DNA of 64,000 nt from Piezodorus guildinii (lineage: Eukaryota; Arthropoda; Insecta; Hemiptera; Pentatomidae), in NCBI GenBank assembly GCA_023052935.1, contig CM041292.1, positions 88,085,169 through 88,149,168 of the forward strand, read 5' to 3'. Each line of letters begins with the position of its first letter. Position 1 is the stretch's first letter. This document shows positions 22,581-35,251 of this stretch, piece by piece. Under the pieces are notes generated by a model. It was not told the DNA's origin. It made no database searches and was given only the letters and a program-made list of their open reading frames with translations. Made by a program: the position numbers and the translations under genes.

Positions 22581-23433
22581 AGAGCAGGAAACGTTTTTGT
22601 TGTTAGATCGCAAAGTTTTGCCTATTTACTTTGTATAATTTAACATTATCCTACTTTCAGGCTCATTATCGACAGACGTGAGACCAGTAAAGAAAGCGAT
22701 TCAGCGAGAATCTAACAAATGAGCGCGGCGTTATCCGAGGCAAAGGTAGTTCCACATGGATGGATAGTATTTATTTGGAAACTGCTTGGCTTGCTCTATT
22801 TCCACTATATCCTTTATTGGATAACCATTCAGCAATCTAGGTTTCAATCTTGAAGATAAATAATAATTCGCATAAACAAGCGGATATGTAGTTTCGAGAG
22901 CCCAGACATTACAATCTATATTTGAGGTACTGCAAAATTATAAATAAAATAATAGCGCATTAAATAAAGTCAAATTTATTTACCAGGTTAAAGCAGCCGT
23001 TTCTATTCAATAAGGTTACTAAAATGTTTCTTTACATACCTGCTGCTTTGTTTTGAGCCCACAGTGGTTTTCGCCGCTCATCTGAAAAAAATGCAATAAT
23101 AATATTAGTTCGTATGAACAAAGAGAAATTAATGTACATTATTAAATTATCGTGGTTTAAACATTAGTTACGAATGGTAATCGTGCAAATAACCCTTGTG
23201 GTTGAAGAGCCCTAATAAATAAATAAAATAAAAAATGACCTTGGATAAAAAATATTGAATAAAAATAAAAATATTTAACAAAAAAGAAATTCTGATGTAA
23301 TAATTTAAGCTGAATGAAAGTATAAAACAAAATTATAATTGAAAGAAGCATCGCCTGAAGCGTGTAAAATCCCATTAATTTCATATCTAGCTATAAAATA
23401 TTCGACGAAACAAGAAAACATGAAAAAATGTGC
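22581..23433. other. AT-rich stretch, no gene seen
   Basis: No recognisable feature was found. Confidence 0.5.
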
Positions 23434-23655
23434 CTTTTTTTTCCACCCCTATTCGCCTTTGAAGGCTATACGGGGGTTTCTGGGACCAGAGGATGAGGAC
23501 AGGAGATAAATGCCGAGATAAAAGTCCCCCGTACCGAGACGCGAGCTCGTGATTGTTTGGTTTCTAGATTTGGTCATCTGTGGTTGCTTGGCAACGCGCG
23601 TTCAAAGCACTCTGCCACCTCGCTCCTCCCTCCCCTCTCCCCCTCCCAAAAAAAA
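23434..23655 (-). mobile_element. Possible tRNA-derived SINE of another family (S3)
   Basis: A GC-rich block of about 200 nt lies in AT-rich DNA. On the minus strand it starts with 'gaggtggcagagtgcttt', which fits an RNA polymerase III A-box, and ends in an A run (T at 23434-23441). 'aaaaaatgtg' and 'aaaaaatatg' on the two sides could be a target duplication. The B-box is poor. I see no second copy in this window. Confidence 0.4.
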
Positions 23656-24904
23656 AATAAAAAATATGACTGTAATATTTCTTTCTGAATGAGAAAAACA
23701 ATAGGCCATGGTTATGCCTATCTATAACTCTTTGACTACCATTTGGTTATATATGTTCCACTGAGTGTCCATGAAGTAGCAAACACTTTTTTCGCCCATC
23801 GAAAATATGTACATGACTGTTCCACTGGTATTCTTGTTATCTGGGAGCTCTAGTGTTGGCTGGCAGTGGTATTCTTCCATGCCTGTACTTACTTACTACA
23901 GGAGTTATTACCTTTTATCGCATTATACTCTGTTTTTTGGGGTTAGTATTCACGAAAAATAGTTGAAGACAAAACCCGTAAAAGTTTTTTTGAGTTTTTT
24001 TCGTTGATTTAGTATTGTGGTAACTTAAAATGTTTTGAAATTGATCACACTTCATAAATATTTTGTAAGGCTTGAATTTTTTTCACAAATTAGAAGGTAT
24101 TTTTCTATTTATTTGTTCATGAAGTTTTTTGATATCTAATAAAATTATTTCATCTTACAGTTCTTTTTTTTTTTAATGAGATATTAAAATACGTGTGGGT
24201 CACAAGTTACCGTCCAGAAAGTATGCCTGGGACTGTATGTCCAACCTCTTTTGCCCCCTCTCCTTCCTTTCTCCCTCCATCCAACCAAAAGAATGTTTTT
24301 CTTCGTTTTTAAACTTAAAAGAAGGTACATAAACAGGGAAAATCACAATCATGAAAAAATTCAATAATTGGTAGTCAAGGGGATAATGTACTAATTTACC
24401 CTATCCTACTCACCAGACTTACTTTACCAGAGAAATTAGGTTTATGGGCGGGCTAAAAGGTATAACGATAAAGTATATATGTTCAGGAAAGAAAGAAATA
24501 ATCAACTAACTAAATTTATTTTTAAACATCTATGTACATTTAGACATTGGTAACTTTTTTCGTTCAAACCAATATAGATCCTAAACGTGAGGTCCTAGAT
24601 ACAAATATTTTATAACAAAAATAGTCTCAACTTAATTTCTGGACAGGAAAATTGTTCAAATTTTCAATTCGAGCAACACTAATAGATATAAAGAGTGTCA
24701 AAAGTGCGCCAAAGCTAATTGGAAATAGGCAAAACGCGATTTTTTTTTTAAATATAGCCCTTAGAAAATTTTATATGTTTGGAAATAACTTTAAATTTTC
24801 AATTCTAAGAACACCAACACAGCTTCTTTGATATATAGCGTTTTAGTTAAGCCCTAACACTTAATAAATGTAGCAAAACGTGATTTTTTTTTTTTTCATT
24901 CGAT
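23656..24904. other. AT-rich stretch, no gene seen
   Basis: No recognisable feature was found apart from poly(T) runs of 8-14 nt. Confidence 0.5.
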
Positions 24905-25254
24905 AGTAAAGTTTAAATGAGGGAGCGGTGTGGTCTAGTGGATAGAGCACTAGTCTACTGTGCTCCGGATCCTGGGTTCGAATCCCGGCTGTGGCGTAAT
25001 ATTATTTATTCTGTTATTTCAGTCGGGGGGCGACCCTAGGGTATGGAGACCCTCCTAGGGCTGACCCAGCCTCTATAAAGTGGGTACCCAAATTGGGGAA
25101 AAAACCTGGCGGCTGAGCGTGATCTCGGCCTAATCACCTCATATCACGGCCGTTGGCCTAGAAACAGTACGAATCTCTATATGTACTGAGCCCAAAACCC
25201 TTCATGGGTTGTAGTGGTACAGGTTTTTTTTTTTTTTTTTAGTAAAGTTTAAAT
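24905..25254 (+). mobile_element. Intact SINE S1 with T-tail and perfect 14-bp duplication
   Basis: The element spans 24919-25240 (322 nt) and is flanked by AGTAAAGTTTAAAT at 24905-24918 and 25241-25254. The tRNA-like head has an A-box region 'gtgtggtctagtggatag' (24927-24944) and a textbook B-box 'gggttcgaatcccgg' (24974-24988). A tRNA-unrelated body follows. The 3' end is a run of 17 T (25224-25240), not poly(A). It is the best reference copy of S1 in this window, and its unbroken duplication indicates a fairly young insertion. Confidence 0.95.
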
Positions 25255-26802
25255 TGTATACAGTTATTTATATGTTACCATCGCCTGGGCGATTTCGTAC
25301 CTAGCATGTTTGATATAATGCATAAGAGCTGATCCAACCATTTTAATTTCCTGGTTCTGCTGCCGTCCTAAAATCCCCTTGCTAGATTAATAAGGCAGCC
25401 ACTACGTAATTACAACTCTTGTAAAATACGCTCTACTCTAATGAGTTATCTGAGCCAACTCCTCAACTTAAAACCTGGTCATCTCCTGATATAAACTGCT
25501 CAAGCTTTTGATCCAATATTATCTATAGAATATAGATAGAAATAGCAGAGATATAGCATTTTGAACTTATCAATGTTGTTTGGTAATTTTCCTGAGATTA
25601 ATTTATTGCTATAATTGTAAGTTATTTCTCTAAACAGCTATCTAAATTGCTATACCGTAATGTAATAATTTGAAAATAATGAACCATTGTTTAATAATTT
25701 ACAGCGTTTTTTTCCTAAGTATTTCAATATTGTTGGCTGTTACAGCTTACTATGAGAGAAACATAATTACGATTCCGCACAGCGTTCATTCACACTCATA
25801 AATTGTTTTGTTGGAAGTATATTGTAGGCTCAGGGTGATAACAAACCATTGTGTTCCTTAGAAACCGTTGTTGCCAATAAGACCGTTGGCCTTAAAGAAT
25901 GCCAGGATAATTAACCAGGAGCCATAAGCTAACTATATAAGCAGAACATTACTTTTCAATACAAAAATGTTTAGCAACAAGTTTTTGAGAATTTTTTTTT
26001 CCAATAAAACATGAATTATAAGTGAATAGCAACTATGAGTAAAAATTCTGATTAAAAAGCAGTCTGAGACTAATCGACGCATACTTGATCATAAACAAGT
26101 AGCTGCCGTGAAAAAATAAAACAATTTAAAACAGATCAAATGATATAAAATAATTGTTAATTAGTGAATATGTTAATTAATTCGGATAACTATATTTATA
26201 TTGGAGAAACTCATGACAAATTAACCCAGTTCCTGTTAATAAGAATGGCTCAATATTGGAAAAACTACTTCAGTGTTATAAATGATGTTGATCTAAAAAC
26301 ATATATGAATGTTTTGAGAATGGACAGTTGCCTGAAACGTTGACATAATAAAGTGGTCTGCCAAGTTCGAAAGAATTTTCCATTCATAGTTTATATTCAT
26401 ACAAGTACATTACTTACTGTTAATAACAATGAGATAAAATCGTTCCAAATGGACAGAATTAAAGGTGCTGATAATGGAATTTCGAATATTCAGCTTCTCT
26501 GAGATACATCCCAAAATTATTTATATAAAGACGCATACATGCAAAAGTATTACAAGAGGAAATATTCGGAAATCATGCATAACAGATATCAACAGAGTTT
26601 TCCAACGTTAATTTTAAAATTTTCTTATTAATACATACAATAATATAACTTCAGAGGTTTTCTCCTATTTCACTTGCGGAAAAATACAAACAAATGAAAA
26701 TATATTTAGAAACAAATGGCTCACTAATAAACTTTAAAAATTGTAAATACAAATATTCGAAAATTAAACAACAAAAAAATATTTCGAGCTCAGTTCTCAT
26801 TT
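25255..26802. other. AT-rich stretch, no gene seen
   Basis: No gene was recognised. Around 26334 'cctgaaacgttgacataata' recalls the GAAACGTTG block of the palindromic elements, but no CTGATGA or matching arm accompanies it. Confidence 0.45.
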
Positions 26803-27415
26803 TTACTTACCTAAATATGAAATATTCAAAGGGTAAGTTTTCACCGGACAAAAACATTTTAAGGCATCTGAGTCAAAATGACCGAGTAATGCAAAAAGGT
26901 GTGTTAAGTCTAGCACGAAAACAGTATGTTGTTTAGCTGTAATTTTTTATTTTATAAACGTATATGCCTGAGATATTCTACATCAAGTTTTCTTTATCAA
27001 AATCGACGAATCAGAAAAGACAGATTATACCTCACATTTTATATTTATTACCATATTTTTTTTAAACGGCTTTAACTATCATGAATAGACTCGATGTACA
27101 ATTTAATGTGCTTTAACAAAATGCAGGTTTCATTCCTATTAAAATGGTCTGGCAAGATTTAAATGCCTGATTTTGGAATCAAAATTACCTTTAATGTTAT
27201 AAATCCCCAAAAATTAACCATATCATGTAATTATCATTAATAAATAACGGCTAAATATACGAACATAATACTAGTAACATAGATGAGTAATACACCGTTT
27301 TATATATTGCTAATGATTTGAGGGAAAAATGTCATCTTATAAACGACTTTGTTGAAGGTAACTTAAAGTGAGGAATAGGGCATTAACTTAAGTGATTATT
27401 ATAGTGGATATAATT
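26803..27415 (+). repeat. Foldback family R1 copy
   Basis: Starts with 'tttacttacctaaatatgaa' and contains 'atgcctgagatattc', 'tcgacgaatcagaaaag' and 'caggtttcattcc'. These match the copy at 49.6-50.3 kb in the same orientation, with drift throughout. No protein is encoded. Confidence 0.65.
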
Positions 27416-27865
27416 AGTTGACCGTTGAGAATTACTATTGTAAAAGGAATTAATTACAAACAAGATACATTTAAAATAAGATTAAATATACTATTTTAAA
27501 AACTATTGTTCTGGAGAATGTCAATTTTATAACATAAAGGAAACTAGATGTGTAAAGAAATCAATTAATAAAATTACAATGAAAAAGGTATAATAATGAG
27601 AGGGCTGTACAGAGCAGATAATGACTAAAGATAATGTACAAAGATATAAAAAATTACAAGAAATAAGATACATCGACAAATGGAGTAGAGTGGAGATACG
27701 TACTGTATTGTAGGCGAATGGGGGCTAGGTACAATTTGGGTAGAATGGAAGTTTTGTATCTTTTAAACCCTGATGATGACCCACAATGGGGGTCGAAACG
27801 TTGCCAGAAAATAAATGATTGAAACATCTCAATTGTTTCATTCACTGACCGCCGGACTAATTCCT
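27408..27865 (+). mobile_element. Relative of the hammerhead-like palindromic element, one arm lost
   Basis: The right part (27803-27865) matches the right arm of the element at 52.5 kb: 'aaaataaatgattgaaac' and 'gccggactaattcctttt'. The left border sequence 'ggatataattagttgac' at 27414 also occurs inverted beside the 52.5-kb element (near 52740), so the repeat unit is larger than the palindrome. The left arm is reduced to 'aaaaggaattaattac' at about 27441. Confidence 0.5.
27767..27805 (+). ncRNA. Hammerhead-like RNA motif, helix I degraded
   Basis: CTGATGA at 27770-27776 is followed by a hairpin GACCC/GGGTC (27778-27794), GAAAC (27795-27799) and GTT (27800-27802). The bases expected to form helix I are ACC before and GCC after, which do not pair, so this copy is probably inactive. 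It shares the extra U before helix II with the other two copies. Confidence 0.3.
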
Positions 27866-30704
27866 TTTATTAAGTGATTATTGTGCATACAAATATTTTT
27901 TTTTATTTCTGCAACATATTTTTCCAACAAAAGTGATTTTTTTTTTAAATTCTAGCTTTATTTAATAGTTCTTAAATTGATTTCAACGATCAAGGAGAGT
28001 GAGAGTCGTGCGGTGCTCAAACTAGACTTTTTAAATCGTGATTTGAATACGGAAGGAGGTGAATGTTGTGAGTTAAACGCAGCAGATTCTAAGAAACCAT
28101 TTATATTGGACAATATACTTAACAAATGCATCTCAAAAGATATAGCATAAAAAAAAAAGCCAAATTAACTTTTAAAATGGTCCGCATTCGCAAACGAAGA
28201 TAAAAATTCTTTCACCATTACAAACCCGTAGAGGTAGGCATGAAGGGAGACATGCTGGCACACACGTGGGCCGAGGCGCCATAAACGTCAATGGGGTGTG
28301 CTCGTTAGGGGAAGGCGCTCCTGATCCTTCCGCACTCCTATCTAACTCAACTCCTGTCGTCGCAGTAACTGTCACTTACTGTCCCTAATTGTCAGCTATT
28401 ATCACAATAATATCATGGATAGATGTTGCGGTACGTAGATGTTTGAATTACTGGTTGAAAAAAAACAATGGATACCTAAAAATATCATCACTTATTTTTA
28501 GGGATGATGGGATTCAGAAAGGATGAGGTAGTAATATGATTTTTTTTTTGGGGGGGCGAGGGAGAAGAGTTGTAAAGTAAGATGTCTGGACAACCTTCCT
28601 TACCCCAATCAAACCATAAATATCCTCTCTCTCTATATATAAAATGATAAAGCGTTTTCGGTTTCCGCCAACTTCTTCTAAACTACTGAATGGATTTTGA
28701 CACGGTTTTTACCATCATGCAGTGCATTCTTCCCTGGTAGGTTTAAAGGAAAATACATTGTAATTTAGCTTTTCTTTAAACGGGAAAATATATTTTCTGT
28801 AACTAAATCATAAGAAAATTATTCCTGAAATATAAGTAGTAATATAGACGCAAACTTTAAAAAAAAGTTAATATGCAATAAAATAAATCGTACAAGTAAA
28901 TATAAATTAGTTGTAAGCCTATAAACTTATGAACATATTTTATTGGTAAAGAATTAAAGAATTAAAGTGAGCAATTTCATTTAGTACGCAAGATTTAAGA
29001 AACAATATTACAACATGTAGCCAAGTTGTTAATATAAATATCAGTAGTTATAAATCCATAAACCAACATTATTATTGATTATTATTTCAAATTGAATGCT
29101 ATTTCATTAAAAATTGTATTTCACTGTAAACTAAATCTGATTCCTATGGAACCTTAATTTAAGTTTTAAAATGTAATTTAAATAGTCCATTAGAGATATA
29201 AAAAAGTTATAAACCTAATAGGATAGAAACCTCAGTTATTACTATAAATTTTTTTAGTTCATACATAGATAGCAGTAAAGTTTTCTTGTAACGTTGGAAT
29301 TCTTTTTCATATTGATTTTTTAAAATTCTAGGATAGTACCCAAATGGCATTAAAAGTAATTTATTTTAACACTGATATATGTGTAAAATTCAAGATATAA
29401 AGTGGCACTGACGATAAGTGTTAAGGAAGATGTTTTTAACAGATATAGCACACTATATCGATCTTAGATTTGCATTCTTCGCTTAGTGTTATTTTTCATT
29501 TTACTGATGCGCACAAACAAAAATTTCTAGATCGCAAGCGCTTTACTTAGAAAAGTAAAATGTAAAACATTATTATTGTACTTTTTGATTACGCTGAAAG
29601 AAAGACTATAATTGGGAAATGGGCGAGTAAGAAATTAAGCTCGAAACATTTGCTGAAAGAAGGATAAATCCATAAGACCATTAGCCAGAGAATCGGTTAA
29701 TATTCTATATTTGATTTTTTAAAGAAATATGTTTTATTTCTAGGAATTCTAAATATTATAAATTACAGGATGTTGTTTAAGTTTATTATCAGTCAGTATT
29801 ATATGATCCCAGACGGGTAATAACTTTTTAAACCAAACCTTCAGGAATAAATGTCAACACACAAGGAAAGTATTCTCAAACTTGGAATGCACTGTTTTTC
29901 CTTAAAGGATTTCCGGGGACGCTTTGATAGAGGTAATGCGCAAGATAAACAGAAATGATAAGTCAACTTCAAAGCAATTTCATTAGAAATGTTTAGCACA
30001 GACAAACATTTGTGAAATGTGGACCTATTTACGTAGGCGTATCGTTAATTTCTTTTCTTACTCTTCCAGAGCTATAATGTAATTAATGTTTTGTAATCGA
30101 ATCTAAAATTCAATGATCAATGTTCAGATATCCCTAATTCCATAACATATTTTGGGTTTCGTAAATGAGGATTTTATCCCTCTTTACCTAATCGGGCACT
30201 CAAAGTCAATCATAAAGAAAATTAGATTATGGCACTAAAACAACTCAAACGATTATGGTTAAACCTGATAAAAGTTTAATTCCTCATAGCCTTTTAACTA
30301 TGTAACACTCACAAGAAAAATTAAATATTCTACATAATTTTATAATGAACATACAGAGTATAGGCCTTTGGATCAAAAGAGGTTGTGGAAGTCGAAGAGC
30401 ACCAATGTTTCATGAGATATCCTTAAAAACATCATAATAAATATTCAGTGTTTTAATCTACATAAATTTTAAGAATTTGATGTGCGCGTCTATAAACTTT
30501 TTACTTACATTTTTAGTTTAAATTAATTCAAAATGTAAATTTTTGTTTCGTTTTTTTATTCATATAGTTTCCATGGGTTCATATATTTTTTATTACATAA
30601 TATGACATAAAAAATTATTATCGCCATAAATTTTTCATCATTCTTATTTATTTCTGCAATTTTATTTACAACATAATATTTTTAGATAAATTTTGACCTA
30701 GAAC
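27866..30704. other. AT-rich stretch, no gene seen
   Basis: At 28640-28760, 'cttctaaactactgaatgg' followed by 'attttgacacgg' resembles the ends of widespread insect repeats (often Helitron-like), but no diagnostic terminus can be fixed. A GC-richer patch at 28190-28380 is unassigned. The rest shows nothing recognisable. Confidence 0.45.
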
Positions 30705-31000
30705 TTTTTTTTTAAATCAGTTTTATTGATTTTTACAACTGTATTTTAAAAAAATACATCAAGTGAATGTGATAGTTACATAATACAATGTCATGAAATA
30801 CACGAAGAGAAGCTTCCCATTGGGAGCACTCTAAAAATATTCTAGGCTAAAAGGTTTCGGAGCCATCCCCTTTTTAGGCGCCTCGGAAGATTATCAGGAA
30901 TTGAAGAGGAAGAAAGGGTTGAAACTAGTGGGTTAGAGTGTAAATGGAGTTCGTCATGAAAGGATTGATACCTGGTCGGAGCCATCTAGTACATTAAATG
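30705..31000 (-). mobile_element. LINE family B 3' fragment (B1)
   Basis: Minus-strand poly(A) (T run 30705-30713) precedes a 3' UTR ending in 'tacagttgtaaaaatcaata'. The coding end (complement near 30870-30960) encodes a decayed RRLKR-type C-terminus. The gap 31001-31721 holds nothing recognisable. Confidence 0.72.
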
Positions 31001-31721
31001 TTAATTATTAAATTGTGTCGTCAATATAAAATTTATTCTAAGGTATAAAATTTGGACCAAAAAGTTGGCACAGATAAATTAAGTTTCTACTTAATTATGT
31101 CTTTTGATGACTGCAACTCTAAATTAACTCCTCCCCAAAATTGATGGTAAGTTAATTCTGGTGTAATGATGGCTGTTACGGCCAAAATTAAGTCATTTAT
31201 ATTCAAAATGTGATTCATATTCAGTTCGACTGTTAGGTTTTGCGGTAAGCTAACTATCGAAAACAGACACATGCCATTTTGTGAGTTAGGTTTTGGTCTG
31301 AGGGCAGATTAAAACGACTATTTCCGTAGAAAATCGCAATCCTTTTCATTACTATTATTAATTTTTTTTAAAATAAAGGTAAGTTAATACATAAATAAAT
31401 ATTAATAAAAATGAAGAGATATGGGACTGTACAATTGCAGTAGGGTGAGGATAGGAAGAGGAGTAGATTATTGGGCTGATTGGACAATCAATAGCTCTAT
31501 TTCATTCACTCAATGAGATTGCTTGCTCCTTTTATTCCTTATTGCTACAGACCATTTCAGCTTCTATAACGAGTTTTATATAAAACTATTATATAATTTT
31601 TTCATTAAAGTAAATTACTAGTTTTCATGGTTCAATTTAGATAAAATATTTAAGAAAACTAAGATCCGTGTTATTAATTCTTCTTTCCAGTTAATATTCC
31701 TCTTACTTACTGATGCAAATT

Positions 31722-32630
31722 CTTTTTTTTTTTCCATAATTTATTGAAATTTACAACTGTACTACATAATGCAACAAGTAAATATGATAAAAGAAAAATG
31801 ACATGAAAAATACTTGTAGAAGAGCTACCCAATGGTACTCCTGTAACTATTCTAAACTAGAAGGTCTCGAGGCCATCTTCTTTTCAGACGCCTCGGAGGA
31901 TTTTCAGGAATCGAAGAGGAAGCAAGGATTGAAACTAGTGGGTTAGAGTGGGAGTTTATTTTTTCATGGAAGGAGTGATATCCGGTTCGGGCCAGATCAG
32001 CAACAACATTTAGGTCTTTATGGATGAGTTTATTTGTGATAAAGTAAGGAGCGTTTAGGATTTTACGAAGGATATTGGATTGAAAGGATTGGATACGTGT
32101 AGAATTTGATGGTTTCGGCGAGTCCCTAAGCTCAGCTCCGTAAGTCCAACTAGGCCTTATGATAGTCATGTAGAGGAGTCTTTTGTAGTTTAGTGGGAGG
32201 TTAGATCGTTTGTCAAGTAAGTGTTAAAGTAATCGAAATCCCCGAGCAGTTTCTTGTCGTTTCAGTCTAGTGTGCGGATTCCATGAGAGAAGTTTGTCAA
32301 AGAGGAGACCTAAATAGCGGATCTGTTCTACCGGGACAAGTGGAATTTTATTAAAGGATACTGTAGGACAGGATGTCATTGGTTTACGAAGGAGGATAAA
32401 GGTGATTTAGTGGGATTTGTCTGAATTTATTTTCATTCTCCAATTCTGAAACCATACCTTAAGGTTTCTGATGTGGGATGGTAGGGTTTGAGAGGCAGTA
32501 GTAGGATCGTTATTGACTGATAACACACAATTGCCATCAGTATACCTGGAAAGGAAAGTGTTATGATTGGTTGGGATGTCAGCTGTATAGACTGTGAAGA
32601 GAATGGGCCGGAGGATACTGCCTCATACAT
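31722..32630 (-). pseudogene. LINE family B ORF2 C-terminal fragment (B2)
   Basis: From a poly(A) tail (T run 31722-31732), the minus strand encodes the last 105 codons of ORF2 (32169-31852): WTYGAELRDS, RIQSFQSNILRKILNAPYF, HKDLNVVADLAR, ending RRLKRRWPRDLLV. Upstream, to about 32630, the connection region is readable only across several frameshifts and stops (RYLGLLFDKLLSWNPHTR). This end is related to, but distinct from, LINE A (RRLKRQWPRDVL). The RT core and endonuclease are missing. Confidence 0.85.
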
Positions 32631-33019
32631 ATTTTAAAGTAATAAAAACTATTAGGGACGTAGTAAAATAATCTAAGGGAATAGACGCAGCCAAAATTTC
32701 AAGTACCCAAATTATTTTCATACAATAAGATCAAGCAGCATATTGTTGCATGCAAACTAATTATACTTAGTGTTTTTATGATATATAAAAAAAAATACAA
32801 TAAGAAAAAACATTTATTTTACAGCTATTGAACTGTGTTTAGCTGTAATATAAATGTTTTTTCATTTATCTTAGATTCTGATTCTGTGTTTTAAAATTTT
32901 TTGGACATTCGCAAAAGGTTATGTAGGTTCATTTAAAGAGTTGAAAAAACAAAACACACACACATAGCAAACCAGAACCAGACAAGTAGAAAAACCACCC
33001 ATTTGCAGCACACCGATAG

Positions 33020-33350
33020 ATAATCTACACCAGGAGCTCTCACGACCATCTTCCTTTCAGACGCCTCGGCGGATTATCAGGAATCAAATACAAAGCAAGT
33101 ATTGAAAATAGTGGGTTAGGGTGGTAATGGAGTTTGTCATGGAAAGAATATTATCTGGTTTAGGCAAATTCAGCAACATAAGGAGCATTAAGATTAATGT
33201 GGATACAATTATTCGTAACGACGTAAGGAGCATTGAGGACTTTTGCTTGTAAGTATTGGATACGAGGAGAATTCAAAGGTTTAGTAGAGCCTCTAAGCTC
33301 AAATCCGTAAGAAAAGATTGGTCTTATGATAGTCACTTGTAGATCATTGA
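33020..33350 (-). pseudogene. LINE family B fragment (B3)
   Basis: The complement matches B2 from the C-terminal RRLKR-like region (about 33060) to the TYG-like region (about 33320), with many mutations. No poly(A) is present. An A run at 33440-33460 lies nearby but is not joined to it. Confidence 0.7.
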
Positions 33351-34769
33351 AAGTAGACTAAAATGTTGAGCAGTTTTTGTTAAATTGAAATATTAAAACT
33401 ATTATCAACATGTTTAGTTGATTCTCACAGATTGATTAGCAAAAAAAAAAAAAAAAAAAATCTTCAGTATAAATAGAATCAGATAAACTAAATTGACGTA
33501 CTAAGAACTAATTTCATCAGAGTATGATTGATATGAGATAATAATAAATATAAAGAAACCTCAATATGTCCACGTATTGGGTGAGCACGTGAATGGATTG
33601 CGTGCGGAACAAATTAATCTTGGGTAAGGTCAGGGGTAGAGTTGACACATTACTAACTTAGACGGACATTTAAAACTATTAAAACAAAACGAAAATTCGT
33701 AGGGACTAAGAAAAGTACTTCAGAGTTGTAATTCTTAACAATAGAAACTGCGAAACAACTTTCCCGTTTTATGTTACTGCTAAGTATCAAGTTAGAAGTT
33801 ATGAAGTTCATTACAGTATAAAAATATGTTTGTTTCTCATAAATTAAACCGTATATCCAAAATTAACTGTTTGGATTGTTGAATTTAAGATTATTTATTT
33901 AATAAAATCTCAAATTTTTAAAATATATTTTCATTTGATTTCGTTGAGCATATTTTGCTTTTTCCTTCATTAAAATCCGATCCGAGATCAAAATTATCAG
34001 TTTTGAAAATTATATAAAAAATTAAATTTTAATTTTTAAAATAAAAATTAAATTTTAATAAATACATAATCGGACGTAAAACAAAGATTTATATTTTGGA
34101 AATAAGGAAAAAAAAAAGAGAAGAAATATAAGATAATATTAATAATAAATAATTATAAAAAATATAATACCTAAATACAATTTATTATTGTTAATATTTA
34201 TTAAAAAATATATATTATCATACACATTTATTAAAATAATAATTATTATTTATGGTTTATAACATGTAATTTATCTTTATATGAACTTTAGAACTATTTT
34301 AATAGATTTACTTTAGTCAAAAAATATATTACTTTATCATCTCAGCTACTATTATGTCCTAAGGCTATTTAAATGTTTTAAGGCTATTTATTCGAAAGTT
34401 TTTAAAATAAGAAAAAATACCTATTTATTCGATATTTCCCCTGACTATGAAGATCATGTTCCATATTCGTGTAAATTTGAAAGTGATAAAACTTCGTTTG
34501 TTTTACTTTTTTTTCTTATTTTTTAAATGGGATGTAATTTGATCAAATGCATATATGTCCTGTATCAGATTTTTTTTTACGATTTGCATCTAGTTTTCCA
34601 TTTATTTATTTTTTCATTATTCATACCATTTCAGAGAGCTGAAACCATTCTAAGTTTTTTATTAACATTAACAAAAATAATAAGCGTGCAGCTCATGTGC
34701 AGAATAAATTTCATGCTACAGTATTTTTGCATTCAAAACCACCAAAAATAATTTTTCAATTATGTCATG
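33351..34769. other. Extremely AT-rich stretch, no gene seen
   Basis: Apart from an A run at about 33440-33460 and short AT-rich direct repeats near 34017-34059, nothing is recognisable. Confidence 0.5.
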
Positions 34770-35215
34770 CTGTCCTACGGTATCCTTTAATAATATTCCA
34801 CTTGTCCCGGGCGAACAGATCCGCTTTCTAGGACTCCTACTTGAGAACATGGAACCCGCACAACAGATTGAATCGACAAGAAACTGCGCGCCGCTTTCGG
34901 TTACTTCAACACTTGCTGGATAGACGCTAGAACCTTCCATTTAGCTACCAAAGACTCATCTACATGACCATCATAAGGCCTATCTGGACTTACGAAGTTG
35001 AGCTGAGAGGCTCTACTAAACCATCAAATTCTTCTCGTATCCAACCCTTACAGTCCTAAATCCTTCGAAATATCCTTAACTTTTTACTTTGTCACGAAAA
35101 GCTCATCCCTAAAGACCTTAATGTCCCATATGTTGCTGATTAGGCCCAAACCAGGTATCATGTCTTCCATGACAAACTCTACTCCCACTCTGACCTAACC
35201 ACCATCATCTCATGT
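34770..35215 (+). pseudogene. LINE family B fragment (B4)
   Basis: The plus strand from 'tcctacggtatcctttaat' through 'tctggacttacgaagttgag' to 'gacaaactctactccc' matches B2 and B5 over the connection and C-terminal region. Stops and frameshifts are frequent. A T-rich run (35221-35251) follows; the next LINE begins at 35265. Confidence 0.75.
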
Positions 35216-35251
35216 ACAGATTTTTTTTATTTTTTATTTTTTTTTTTTTTT

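Noticed and set aside
26325..26390. Fourth hammerhead-like motif
   Set aside because: GAAACGTTGACAT is present, but there is no CTGATGA and no helix II hairpin.
28626..28760. Helitron end
   Set aside because: The 'aaactactgaatgg...gacacgg' string resembles sequences in insect Helitrons, but I could not find a TC start, a CTRR end with hairpin, or an A-T insertion site.
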